Source: Pinisolibacter aquiterrae (GTDB lineage Bacteria; Pseudomonadota; Alphaproteobacteria; Rhizobiales; Ancalomicrobiaceae). Taken from it: a stretch of 61,202 nt of DNA. The stretch covers positions 1 to 61,202 of the forward strand of contig NZ_JAFNIH010000005.1 in assembly GCF_019160155.1 (NCBI RefSeq), in the 5' to 3' direction. The notes beneath the pieces were generated by a model. It ran no database searches and was not told where the DNA came from. It worked only from the letters and a program-made list of their open reading frames with translations. Shown here piece after piece: positions 43,605 to 52,161 of this stretch. Numbering within the stretch: position 1 is the first letter of the stretch; every line of letters begins with the position of its first letter. The translations under genes were made by a program, and so were the position numbers.

Positions 43605-44533
43605 CGGCGGCCTCCGATCAGCGGCGCCAACCGTTCCGGCAGCGAGGCGAGGCCCTTGGGCAGCACCCGGATGAAGACGATGAGCAGCACGCCGTAGATG
43701 AGCATCTGCCATTTCTCGAAGGCCCGCAGCCCCTCCGGCGCCCCCGCCAGGAAGAGGCCGCCGAGCACCGCACCCCAGACGCTGCTCATGCCGCCGACCA
43801 CCGCCATGGTGAGGAAGCTCAGCGACACCACCAGGGTGAAACTGTCGGTGGAGAGCTGGCCGAGCACGGCGCCGTAGAGCGCACCGGAGGCCCCGGTCAG
43901 CGCGGCGGAAAAGGCGAAGGCGAAGAGCCGCGACGCGGCGAGGTCGATGCCGCAGCACTGCGCCGCGAGTTCCGACTGGCGCAGCGCGTTGATCGACAGG
44001 CCGCCGAGCGAACGCCGGAAATTCCGGACCAGCAGCACCAGGAGGCCGAAGATCGCCAGACACAGGTAATAGGCCTGCCGATCCTCGGCGAGGCTCCAGC
44101 CGAAGAGGGAGGGGCGCTGCACGAACATGCCCTGCCGGCCGCCGGTCAGGCCGTCCCATTCGTAGAGGACGTGGACGAGAACCAGCGAGAAGCCGAGGGT
44201 GGCGATCGCCAGATAATGGCCGCGCACCCGGAGCGCCGGCAGGCCGACGACGACGCCGACCAGGCCGGCGAGCCCCGCCGCGGCGACGACCGAGACCTCG
44301 AACGGCACCCCGACGCGCTCGACCAGCACCGCCGAACCATAGGCGCCGACCGCCCAGAAACCGGCATGGCCGATCGAGATCAGTCCCGCCTCGCTCACCA
44401 GGACGTTCAGGCTCAGGGACACCATGGCGTAGATCGTCGCCATGCACATGATGTAGTGGCCGTAGGGACCGAAGAACACGGGGGCGACGAGAGCCGCCGC
44501 GATCGCCGCGATGTCGAGGATCCGCTTGTCCAT
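43601..44533 (-). CDS. livM: Liv-type ABC transporter permease LivM
   Basis: A 310-residue membrane protein with about eight to nine helices. Typical LivM segments: LNVLVSEAGLISIGHAGFWAVGAYGSAVL, GVVVGLPALRVRGHYLAIATLGFSLV and the EAA-like region INALRQSELAAQCCGID, then SFLTMAVVGGMSSVWGAVLGG. It begins one base after livH ends. Confidence 0.95.
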   Translation of the reverse strand: MDKRILDIAAIAAALVAPVFFGPYGHYIMCMATIYAMVSLSLNVLVSEAGLISIGHAGFWAVGAYGSAVLVERVGVPFEVSVVAAAGLAGLVGVVVGLPALRVRGHYLAIATLGFSLVLVHVLYEWDGLTGGRQGMFVQRPSLFGWSLAEDRQAYYLCLAIFGLLVLLVRNFRRSLGGLSINALRQSELAAQCCGIDLAASRLFAFAFSAALTGASGALYGAVLGQLSTDSFTLVVSLSFLTMAVVGGMSSVWGAVLGGLFLAGAPEGLRAFEKWQMLIYGVLLIVFIRVLPKGLASLPERLAPLIGGRR

Positions 44534-44534
44534 G

Positions 44535-45407
44535 TCAGACCTTCTTGGCTCGATTGGTGACGAACACGCCCGATGGACGCAGGAGAAGGACGAGAATGAT
44601 GAGGACGAAGGCGAAGCTGTCCTTCATCGAGGTGGACACGTAGGCCCCGAACAGCGTCTCGGCGACGCCGAGGATCAGGCAGCCGATCACCGAACCCGGC
44701 AGGCTCGAGAAGCCGCCGAGGATCGCCCCGGCGAAGCCCTTGAGGATGATCGACACCATCATCTGCTGATCGAGGAAGGTGAGCGGCGCGATCAGCACCG
44801 CCGAGATCACCGACAGTCCGCCGGCGAGCCCCCAGGCGGCGACGGCGACGTGCTCGACGCGGATCCCCATCATGCGCGCCGCCGTGCGGTTCATGCTCGC
44901 CGCGCGCATCGCGGTGCCCCACCGGGTCTTCTCGAAGAAGAGGTAGAGGGCGAACATCACCGAGAGCGCGACGGCGATGATGCCGAGGCTCGCCGGCGTC
45001 ACCGCGACCCCGCCGACCGTGATCGGCGCGAGCTCGAAGAGCGAGGGGAAGGGATGGGGATCGAAGCCCCAGACGATGCCGGCGGCGCTGTTGAAGACGA
45101 AGAAGAGGCCGAGCGTCGAGATCAGGACGTTGAGCGCGGGCGCGTTCTCGATCGGCCGGACGACGATCAGCTGGACCAGGGCGCCGAGGAGAAAGCCGAT
45201 CGGCAGCGTCGCGAGCACCGCGAGCCACAGCGGCATGTCGGTCTGGCGCAAGAGGGTCAGCGTCAGGAAGGCGCCGAACATCGCCATCTCGCCCTGACCG
45301 AAGTTCACCACGTCGGTCGCCTTGGAGATGATCACCAGGGAGACGCCGATCAGGGCGTAGATCGAGCCGAGCGCGAGGCCGGAGACGACGAGCGAGAGAA
45401 GGGTCAT
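44535..45407 (-). CDS. livH: Liv-type ABC transporter permease LivH
   Basis: A 290-residue membrane protein. LivH features: SGLALGSIYALIGVSLVIISKATDVVNFGQGEMAMFGAFL near the N-terminus, TRWGTAMRAASMNRTAARMMGIRVEHV (ATPase docking loop) and ILKGFAGAILGGFSSLPGSVIGCLILGVAE. The start overlaps the stop of the upstream LacI gene by four bases, so transporter expression depends on the regulator transcript. Confidence 0.95.
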   Translation of the reverse strand: MTLLSLVVSGLALGSIYALIGVSLVIISKATDVVNFGQGEMAMFGAFLTLTLLRQTDMPLWLAVLATLPIGFLLGALVQLIVVRPIENAPALNVLISTLGLFFVFNSAAGIVWGFDPHPFPSLFELAPITVGGVAVTPASLGIIAVALSVMFALYLFFEKTRWGTAMRAASMNRTAARMMGIRVEHVAVAAWGLAGGLSVISAVLIAPLTFLDQQMMVSIILKGFAGAILGGFSSLPGSVIGCLILGVAETLFGAYVSTSMKDSFAFVLIILVLLLRPSGVFVTNRAKKV

Positions 45408-46438
45408 GCCGGCGCTCCTTCCCGCCGGGAGGCCGGCGCCGCGCAGGATTGGCCGATCACCAGCCGGGTCGGGAAGTGGCGGACGCGGCGCGGACGTTCC
45501 GCCCCCGCCGGCGTCAGCCGCGACAGCGCGGTCTCCGCCGCCACCTCGCCGAGCGCGGCGGCGTCCCAATCGATCATCGTGATCCCGGGATCGTAGAGTT
45601 CGGCGAGGCGCGAGCGGCCGACCGAGATCAGCGACAGGTCGCGGCCGACCTTCCGTCCGGTCTCGCGCAGGTGGGTCAGGACCATGGCGAGCATCCGATT
45701 GGCGAGGACGATCAGGGCGGTCGGCGGATCGTCCCGGTCGAGGAGCCCCCCCAGCGCCTCGGCGGTGAAGGCGCCGGTCGCCTCGTCGTGCACCAGCGCC
45801 GGATCGAACGGCAGGCCGGCGGCGGCGAGTTCGGCGCGGTAGCCGCGCAGGCGGGCGGCGGGCGCGCAGAGATTGGTCGGCGGCACGACGAGGCCGATGC
45901 GGCGATGGCCGAGGCCGAGGAGATGACGGACCGCCGCCCGTCCGCCGGTCTCGTGGTCGACGTAGATCGTGTCGTGGACCTCGCCGACCCGGTCGACGCA
46001 GACCACCGGGATCCCCGCATGGGCGAGCGCGTCCTCGTAGACGACGTGGTCGGTCGGGCCGCCGATGGTGATGATCGCGTCGATCGAGCGGGCGATGTCG
46101 CGCTCGAGCGCGGCGCGCTCCAGCGCCTCGTCGTATTCGGTGCCGTGCACGAGCAGCGTATGGCCCGAGCGCAGAAGGCGGCGCTCGATGCCGAGATAGA
46201 TCGCCGTGAGCAACGGGTTCGAGAGATCGGAGACGTGGCAGGAGACGATGTGCGTCGATCCCGCGCGCATGGTGCGGGCGGCGGCGCTGGTGCTGTAGCC
46301 GATGTCGCGCACGGCGCGCTCGATCCGCGCCCGCACCGCCGCGCTGACGCCGGCCTGACCGTTGAGGGCGCGCGACACCGTGGCCGGCGTCACCTCCGCC
46401 AGACGCGCGACGTCGACGATGGTCGGTTTCTTGGCCAT
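45404..46438 (-). CDS. LacI family regulator of the Liv/SDR operon
   Basis: A 344-residue repressor with TIVDVARLAEVTPATVSRALNGQAGVSAAVRARIERAVRDIGYSTSAAARTMRAGSTHIVSCHV and a type I periplasmic-binding effector domain. It lies between an SDR gene (1-base overlap) and livH (4-base overlap) in one transcript. Two AAACGTTT palindromes in the promoter region just upstream of that transcript are plausible binding sites. Confidence 0.93.
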   Translation of the reverse strand: MAKKPTIVDVARLAEVTPATVSRALNGQAGVSAAVRARIERAVRDIGYSTSAAARTMRAGSTHIVSCHVSDLSNPLLTAIYLGIERRLLRSGHTLLVHGTEYDEALERAALERDIARSIDAIITIGGPTDHVVYEDALAHAGIPVVCVDRVGEVHDTIYVDHETGGRAAVRHLLGLGHRRIGLVVPPTNLCAPAARLRGYRAELAAAGLPFDPALVHDEATGAFTAEALGGLLDRDDPPTALIVLANRMLAMVLTHLRETGRKVGRDLSLISVGRSRLAELYDPGITMIDWDAAALGEVAAETALSRLTPAGAERPRRVRHFPTRLVIGQSCAAPASRREGAPA

Positions 46439-47235
46439 CAGATCGACAAGCCTCCGTCGACGGGGAGAAGGACGCCGGTGACGTAGGAGGCCGCGTCGCT
46501 CGCCAGGAACAGGGAGGCGGCCGCCACGTCCCAGCAGGTGCCCTGCCGGCCCATCGGACAGGCCGCGTCGCGTTCGGCGAGCTTGGCGGCGAGTTCTTCG
46601 GGCGTCATGTCACGGTAGAGAGTGCGGATGTGCGGCGTGTCCATCATGCCGGGCACGACGACGTTGACACGGATGCGATCCGGCGCGAGCTGGCGCGCCA
46701 TGATCCGCGACATGTGGTTCAGCGCCGCCTTGGAGCTGTTGTAGGCGAGGAAACGCGCCGGCGACCAGCGCAGCGAGGCGGTCGAGGAGATGTTGACGAT
46801 GGCGCCGCCACCGCCGGCCCGCATCACCGGCACCGCCGCCTTGCAGGTCAGGAAGACACCCTTGAGATTGACGTCGTGGACGAGATCCCAATCCTCCTCG
46901 GTGGTCTCGACCACGTCGCCGGGCGCCTCGATGCCGACGTTGTTGTGGAGGACGTCGATGCGGCCGTGATCGCGCGCGACGGTGTCGACGAGCGCGGCGA
47001 TGCTCGCCCCGTCGCGGACGTCGGCGACCGCGGCGACGGCGCGGCCGCCCTCCGCGACGATGTCGCGGGCGGTCGCCTCGGCGGCGGCGGCGTGCCGATC
47101 CACGACGACGACGGTGGCGCCGTGGCGGGCATAGGTCAGCGCCGCGGCCTGGCCGTTCGACGGTCCGCCGACGGCGGCGGACGAGCCGCCGCCGATCACG
47201 AGCGCGACGCGCCCGTCGAGCCGATCCCCTCGCAT
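46438..47235 (-). CDS. SDR family oxidoreductase with extended glycine motif
   Basis: A 265-residue short-chain dehydrogenase. The cofactor motif is IGGGSSAAVGGPSNGQAAA, longer than the classical TGxxxGIG, as in a subgroup with GPGWGNGKA-like motifs. D in VVVVDRH suggests NAD. The NNAG position reads HNNVG; the catalytic serine lies in IVNISSTASLRW and YxxxK in YNSSKAA. It is the first gene of the run, opposite the lactonase-like gene across a promoter with twin AAACGTTT sites. A GGAGGGGG site directly before the ATG at 47235 supports the start over one 8 codons upstream. Confidence 0.9.
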   Translation of the reverse strand: MRGDRLDGRVALVIGGGSSAAVGGPSNGQAAALTYARHGATVVVVDRHAAAAEATARDIVAEGGRAVAAVADVRDGASIAALVDTVARDHGRIDVLHNNVGIEAPGDVVETTEEDWDLVHDVNLKGVFLTCKAAVPVMRAGGGGAIVNISSTASLRWSPARFLAYNSSKAALNHMSRIMARQLAPDRIRVNVVVPGMMDTPHIRTLYRDMTPEELAAKLAERDAACPMGRQGTCWDVAAASLFLASDAASYVTGVLLPVDGGLSI

Positions 47236-47261
47236 TTCCCCCTCCACACGTCTCTTCAATA

Positions 47262-47269
47262 AAACGTTT
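47262..47269. promoter_or_regulatory. LacI-type operator C1 (AAACGTTT)
   Basis: Palindromic AAACGTTT within GTGAAACGTTTTAT on the minus strand, 26 bases upstream of the SDR start. The AT-rich context stands out from the surrounding GC-rich DNA. Confidence 0.65.
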
Positions 47270-47338
47270 CACGATTGATATTGTCGGAACCCCTTGCAGT
47301 CAATGGGTGTTTATGTTTGGCTTCGGCATATCGAACGC

Positions 47339-47346
47339 AAACGTTT
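47339..47346. promoter_or_regulatory. LacI-type operator C2 (AAACGTTT)
   Basis: Second AAACGTTT, within ATGAAACGTTTGCG on the minus strand, 14 bases upstream of the lactonase-like gene start. Its centre is 77 bases from operator C1, near seven helical turns, which would allow a repression loop across the divergent promoters. Confidence 0.65.
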
Positions 47347-47360
47347 CATCGGAGATGGAC

Positions 47361-48257
47361 ATGAGGACGCTGGATCTGGGCGGGGTGCGGGTGGATCGGA
47401 TCGTCGAGATCGACCCGCTCTGGGTGGACGCCTTCTGGTTCTACAAGAACATCGATCAGGCGGCTCTCGACCGGAACGTCGCGTGGCTCGGACCCCGGCT
47501 CTACGACCCCTCCGCTCGGATGTTCGCGATCAGCTTCCACAGCTGGCTGGTGCGCGCGGGCGGCCTCAACATCCTGGTGGACACCTGCAACGGCAACCAC
47601 AAGGAACGGCCGACGATGCATTGGCAGCATCGGCTGAAGCTCGACACCTACATGCGCGCCCTTGCCGCGCACGGGCTGACGGCCGACGACATCGACGTGG
47701 TGATGTGCACCCATCTCCACACCGACCATGTCGGCTGGAACACTCGTCTCGAGGACGGCCGCTGGGTTCCTACCTTCAAGAACGCGCGCCACGTCTTCTC
47801 CCGCCGCGAATACGAGCATCACGTCGCGCGGCAGAAGGAGACCCCCGACGTTCCGATCGGGCACGGCTCGTTCCGCGACAGCGTCCTGCCGGTCGTCGAG
47901 GCCGGGCTCGTCGACTTCGTCGCCGACGACCACGCGCTCTTCCACGATCTCGAGGAGAACGTCCGGCTCGAGCCGTCGCACGGCCACACGCCCGGCCACG
48001 TCTGCGTCAGCATCGAGGGCCGCCGGGACAAGGCGCTGATCACCGGCGACGCGATCCATCACCAGATCCAATTGCGCGAGCACCAGCTCGTCAACGTCGG
48101 TGACTTCGAGCCGGAGAAGGCGCGCGCCACGCGGCTGTCGTTGCTCAATCGCTGCTGCGACGAGCATCGGCTGATGCTCACCTGCCACTTCGTCGGTCCG
48201 ACCGCCGGCTACATCCGCCGCGACGGGGATCTGTTCGACATCGAACATCTCGAGTGA
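47361..48257 (+). CDS. Metallo-beta-lactamase-fold hydrolase, lactonase-like
   Basis: A 298-residue MBL-fold enzyme with the metal motif HLHTDHVGW (H118, H120, D122, H123), a further histidine in SHGHTPGHV, the bridging aspartate in LITGDAIHH and a late ligand in LTCHFVGPTAG. The arrangement matches AHL-lactonase-like and other MBL hydrolases. GGAG 6 bases upstream decides the ATG at 47361 over one two codons earlier. It is divergent from an SDR-LacI-Liv operon with shared operators. A natural reading is that the SDR makes a lactone or ester that this enzyme opens; this is inference. Confidence 0.88.
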   Translation: MRTLDLGGVRVDRIVEIDPLWVDAFWFYKNIDQAALDRNVAWLGPRLYDPSARMFAISFHSWLVRAGGLNILVDTCNGNHKERPTMHWQHRLKLDTYMRALAAHGLTADDIDVVMCTHLHTDHVGWNTRLEDGRWVPTFKNARHVFSRREYEHHVARQKETPDVPIGHGSFRDSVLPVVEAGLVDFVADDHALFHDLEENVRLEPSHGHTPGHVCVSIEGRRDKALITGDAIHHQIQLREHQLVNVGDFEPEKARATRLSLLNRCCDEHRLMLTCHFVGPTAGYIRRDGDLFDIEHLE

Positions 48258-48290
48258 CGCGCCGGCCGCCGGGGCATCCGACGCGGCCGA

Positions 48291-49652
48291 TCAGGACCGG
48301 ACCGGCCGGCCGAGCGCCTGCTCGATCGCGCGGGCGACGGTCAGCACGGTTCGATCGCTGCCGGCGGTGCCGGCGACCATCAGCCCGACCGGCGCGTCGC
48401 CGCCGATCGGCAGCGAGACGGCGCAACCGTCGATCATGTTGATCAGCGACGTGTTGCGCAGCACCTGGAGATTGGTACGGACATAGGCCTCGTCGTCGTC
48501 GAGATCGGCGATGCGCGGCGGCACCACCGCCACCGTCGGCATCACCACCGCGTCGAAGCCGGCGAACCGGGCGGCGACGGCGTCGATCAGCCGCCGCCGC
48601 GCCGCCTCGAGGCGCAGGTACTCGACCGCCGACCGGGTGGCGCCGACACGGAGCCGCGCCGCCACCCTCCGGTCATAGGCCTCGCCCCGCGCGGTCAGGG
48701 TCTCCTCGTGCCAGGCATAGGCCTCGGCGGCGGTGAAGCCGCCCCCGGCACCGAGGCCGGGGATCTCGGCGAACTCCGGCGCCTCGATCTCGGTGATCGC
48801 GGCGCCGGCATCGCCGAGCCGCTTCAGCGCCGCGCCGAAGGCCTCGGCGACCGCCGGATCGAGCCCGTCGAGCACATGGGTGGTCGGCACCGCCAGCCGG
48901 AGGCCGGCGACCGGCCGGAGGTCGAGGGCGACCGGCTCCTCCCCCGCCAGGATCGCGTCGAGAACGGCGCAGCAGTCGGTCGTGCGGGCGATCGGGCCGA
49001 TCGAATCGAGCGTCGTCGAGAGCGGGATCGCCCCCTCGCGCGGCACGCGGCGGGCGGTCGGCTTGAAGCCGACGAGACGATTGAAGGCGGCGGGGATGCG
49101 GCACGAGCCGCCGGTGTCGGTGCCGAGGGCGGCATGCGCCATGGCCTCGGCGACGGAGACCGCCGCCCCGGACGACGAGCCGCCGGGCGCGCGGCCGCGC
49201 CCCTCGTCGCGTCCCCAGATGCTGCGCGGCGTGCCGTGGTGCGGGTTGAGCCCGAGGCCGGAATAGGCGAATTCGGTCATGTTGGTGCGGCCGATCACGA
49301 CGAAGCCGGCCCGCCGCAAGCGCGCGACGGCGGGGGCGTCGCGGCGAGCCGGCGGCCGGTCGGCGAGCACCACCGAGCCCGCCGTGGTGACCTCGCCGGC
49401 GATGTCGAAGAGATCCTTGATCGAGATCGGGATCCCCGCCCAGGGCGAGGGCGCCGCCCCGGCCCGGCGCAGCAGGTCCATGGCGTCGGCCGCCGCGCGG
49501 GCGCCCTCCGCCGCGACCGCGAGGAAGGTCGTCGCCCCCTCGCTCGAGCGGGCGATGCGCTCCAGGCAGCCTTCGACCAGATCGCGGCTCGAGGTCGCCC
49601 CCGAGGCGAGGTCGGCGGCGAGAGCGGCGAGGGAGGGGGCGGCATCGGTCAT
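48291..49652 (-). CDS. Amidase signature family enzyme
   Basis: A 453-residue serine amidohydrolase with the Ser-cisSer-Lys triad: K79 in GIPISIKDLFDIAG, S159 in APGGSSSGAAV and S183 in LGTDTGGSCRIPAAF; the 24-residue spacing of the serines is right for the family. It hydrolyses a carboxamide to acid and ammonia. It is the last gene of a long operon containing an ABC importer, flavin reductase, RidA and an amino-group oxidase, so an amide intermediate is expected. GatA is unlikely because no gatB/C is present. Confidence 0.92.
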   Translation of the reverse strand: MTDAAPSLAALAADLASGATSSRDLVEGCLERIARSSEGATTFLAVAAEGARAAADAMDLLRRAGAAPSPWAGIPISIKDLFDIAGEVTTAGSVVLADRPPARRDAPAVARLRRAGFVVIGRTNMTEFAYSGLGLNPHHGTPRSIWGRDEGRGRAPGGSSSGAAVSVAEAMAHAALGTDTGGSCRIPAAFNRLVGFKPTARRVPREGAIPLSTTLDSIGPIARTTDCCAVLDAILAGEEPVALDLRPVAGLRLAVPTTHVLDGLDPAVAEAFGAALKRLGDAGAAITEIEAPEFAEIPGLGAGGGFTAAEAYAWHEETLTARGEAYDRRVAARLRVGATRSAVEYLRLEAARRRLIDAVAARFAGFDAVVMPTVAVVPPRIADLDDDEAYVRTNLQVLRNTSLINMIDGCAVSLPIGGDAPVGLMVAGTAGSDRTVLTVARAIEQALGRPVRS

Positions 49653-49698
49653 GGGCGGGGGCCTCGATCGAGGGAGGGGACGGAGCGAAAGGCGGAGG

Positions 49699-50415
49699 TC
49701 ATCCGGCGGGGTCGGCGCGCGGCGAGGAACGGCGCGCGGCGAGGATCTCGAGCGAATCGGTCGCCCGGCCGCCGGCGTCGGGATCCTCGGCCCGCGACGT
49801 GAACGTCGCCATCTGCGGACGCCAGCTCTCCCACAGTCGGCGCAGCGCCGCAATCGGCGCGGGGTCGTCGTCGACGCGCAGATCGGCGAGCGGGAAGGGC
49901 AGACGATCGGCGATCGCCAGGGCGGCCGAGCGCAGGGGAAAGACTTCGCCCCCGGCCGCGAGCCCCGCCTCGAGCGCGGCGAGGAGCCGTTCGCCGATCT
50001 CCTCGCCCGAGAGGCGCTCGGCGGCCTCGATCTCGGCCGCGCAGACGCTCGCGTCGGCGAGGATGTTGCCGATCGCCACGGTTCCGGCGCCGGTCGCCGC
50101 CGCGAAGATCGGCCGGTGCTCCGATCCGTGGAAGAAGGCGACGCCGCCGGTCCGGTCGACGACGGCGAGCTGACGCCATTTCGCGTCGGGCGTCGAGGCG
50201 ACCAGCGCCTCGATCGTCGCGGCGGCGTCGAGGCCGGCGGCGAGGAAGTCGAGCCCGCGCGGTCCGAGCCGGGGGTCGGTGCGATGCTGGCTCAGCACCG
50301 CGCCGACGCCGGCGCGCACGAACAGGCAACGGCTGCCGACGGCCGGGCTCGAGGTCGCCGCGGCGACGCCGAACATGCCGGTGCGCGGGCAACGGATGGC
50401 GATCGAGAAGGTCAT
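49699..50415 (-). CDS. DUF1028 family protein (Ntn-hydrolase-like)
   Basis: A 238-residue protein whose N-terminus MTFSIAIRCPRTGMFGVAAATSSPAVGSRCLFVRAGVGAVLSQ is diagnostic of DUF1028. The family is thought to have an Ntn-hydrolase-like fold and often neighbours RidA and peptidase or amidase genes; no activity is established. Here it lies between the DAO-type oxidoreductase and the amidase. The C-terminal 30 residues are low-complexity and probably disordered. Confidence 0.88.
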   Translation of the reverse strand: MTFSIAIRCPRTGMFGVAAATSSPAVGSRCLFVRAGVGAVLSQHRTDPRLGPRGLDFLAAGLDAAATIEALVASTPDAKWRQLAVVDRTGGVAFFHGSEHRPIFAAATGAGTVAIGNILADASVCAAEIEAAERLSGEEIGERLLAALEAGLAAGGEVFPLRSAALAIADRLPFPLADLRVDDDPAPIAALRRLWESWRPQMATFTSRAEDPDAGGRATDSLEILAARRSSPRADPAG

Positions 50416-50446
50416 GGGTCGGGTCTCCGCGCGGCTCGCGCCGCGA

Positions 50447-51766
50447 TCACGGTCGGAACGGATTGCGGGGAAAGCGGTCGGGCCGGAGCGGCGCGAGATC
50501 GATCGGCGGCGGGAGGTCGCCGACGAGATCGGCGACGATCCGCCCGGTGATGCCGCCGAGCGTCAGGCCGAGGTGACCGTGACCGAAGGCGTAGATCACG
50601 CGCGGTTCCGTCGGCGACCGGCCGATCACCGGCAGCGAATCCGGCATCGACGGGCGGAAGCCGAGCCAATCCCGCGACGGCGCCCCGAGCCCGGGGAGAA
50701 ACGCCCGCGTCTTCTCGGCGATCACGGCCGTGCGCAGCGCCCGAGGCGGCCGGTCGAGACCGCCGAGCTCGATCGTGCCGGCCGAGCGCAGCCCTTCGCC
50801 GAGCGGCGTCATGTAGAACCCGTCCTCGGGATAGAGCGTGGGCGTGGCGAGCAGCTTCTCGCCGCCGGGAAAGAGCACGTGATGGCCGCGCTCGACGCCG
50901 AGACGGATCTCGTCGCCGAGGCCCGCGGCGAGCCGCCTCGACCACGCGCCGCCCGCGACGACGATCCGCTCGACCGACAGGCGTTCACCCTCGATCACGA
51001 CCGACACGGCGTCCGGACCGCTCTCGATCCCGGCCGCGCGGCCGCGCAGAATGCGCCCGCCGCGCGCCACGATCGCCCGCGCCAGCCCCTCGGCGTAGCG
51101 GTGCGGATCGTCGATGGAATAGCAGTCGGGGAAGAAGATGCCGCCGCGATAGAGCGGCGCGAGCCCGGGCTCGCGGTCGCGGACCGCGGCGACGTCGAGC
51201 CGCTCCATCCGCACCCCCTCGCGCTCGCGCAGCGCGAAGCTCGCCTCGGCCGCCCGCAACGCCGCCTCGCCGCGGAAGAGATGCATGCAGCCGATCGACC
51301 GTTTCAGCCCGGCGACGCCGCTCTCCGTCATCAGCGACGCGTGGCCGTCCTCGGCGAGGCGCAGCAGCCGGCCGAGGACGGGAACGATGCGGTCGAACTC
51401 GGCCGGGCGCGACGCCTTCAGGAAGGAGAGCAGCCAGGGCGCCATCCCCGGCAGATCGCGCCAGGAGATGGCGAGCGGACCGCGCCGATCGGCCAGCATG
51501 GCCGGGACGCGGCGGACGATGCCGGGGGTGGCGAGCGGCAGGCAGGCGCTGACCGCGATCGTGGCGGCATTGCCGAAGGTGCAGGCCCGGCGGTAGTCGC
51601 CGCCGTCGACCGGCGGGTTCTCGTCGACGACGGTCACGCCGTGACCCGCGCGCAGCAGCCACAGCGCCGAGGAGAGGCCGACGACGCCGGCGCCGACCAC
51701 GACGACGGACCGCCGCCGCTCGGCCGGAACCGGGACCTCGGAAAGGGGGGCGGGATCTCGCGTCAT
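50447..51766 (-). CDS. FAD-dependent oxidoreductase, DadA/DAO type
   Basis: A 439-residue flavoprotein with an N-terminal FAD motif VVVVGAGVVGLSSALWLLRAGHGVTVVDENP (about residues 20-50) and the DAO-family C-terminal pattern FRPSMPDSLPVIGRSP...YAFGHGHLGLTLGGITGRIVADL. This matches D-amino acid dehydrogenase or related amine oxidases. It would oxidise an amine to an imine, which suits the RidA gene 20 bases upstream. The start is taken at MTRDPAPL, after the RidA stop. Confidence 0.9.
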   Translation of the reverse strand: MTRDPAPLSEVPVPAERRRSVVVVGAGVVGLSSALWLLRAGHGVTVVDENPPVDGGDYRRACTFGNAATIAVSACLPLATPGIVRRVPAMLADRRGPLAISWRDLPGMAPWLLSFLKASRPAEFDRIVPVLGRLLRLAEDGHASLMTESGVAGLKRSIGCMHLFRGEAALRAAEASFALREREGVRMERLDVAAVRDREPGLAPLYRGGIFFPDCYSIDDPHRYAEGLARAIVARGGRILRGRAAGIESGPDAVSVVIEGERLSVERIVVAGGAWSRRLAAGLGDEIRLGVERGHHVLFPGGEKLLATPTLYPEDGFYMTPLGEGLRSAGTIELGGLDRPPRALRTAVIAEKTRAFLPGLGAPSRDWLGFRPSMPDSLPVIGRSPTEPRVIYAFGHGHLGLTLGGITGRIVADLVGDLPPPIDLAPLRPDRFPRNPFRP

Positions 51767-51786
51767 CGTCGCCGGGTCCTCGGGGG

Positions 51787-52131
51787 TCACAGGGCCGCGA
51801 CGACGATGACCTCGACGTCGAGGCCGGCGACCGCCGGGCGCACGACGCCGGTCGCCCGGCACGGCGGGTTGGCCGGATCGATCCAGGCCTCCCAGACCTC
51901 GTTCATCGCGTCGAAATCGGCCATGTCGGCGAGCCAGATCGTCGCCTGGAGCAGTTTCGACTTGTCGCTGCCGGCGGCTTCCAGCCAGCGCTCGACCTTG
52001 GCGAGGGCGGTGCGCGTCTGGGTGCGGATGTCGTCGCCGACGCTGCCGCACTGGCCGGCGACATAGACGGTGTCGCGGTGGATGGAGACCATGCTGGTGC
52101 GCTTCAGGAGTTCCAGACGGCGGATGGTCAT
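51787..52131 (-). CDS. RidA family enamine/imine deaminase
   Basis: A 114-residue YjgF/YER057c/UK114 protein. Features: KRTSMVSIHRDTVYVAGQCG, a central QTRTALAKVERWLEAAG and the active-site arginine in PPCRATGVVRPAVAGLDVEVIVVAAL, with the following glutamate. RidA hydrolyses reactive enamines/imines to keto acids and ammonia. Position between a flavin reductase and a DAO-type oxidase suggests it clears the imine made in this pathway, like RutC in the Rut operon. Confidence 0.92.
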   Translation of the reverse strand: MTIRRLELLKRTSMVSIHRDTVYVAGQCGSVGDDIRTQTRTALAKVERWLEAAGSDKSKLLQATIWLADMADFDAMNEVWEAWIDPANPPCRATGVVRPAVAGLDVEVIVVAAL

Positions 52132-52161
52132 GGGGATCGCGTCTCCTCGGGATCGGAGGGT

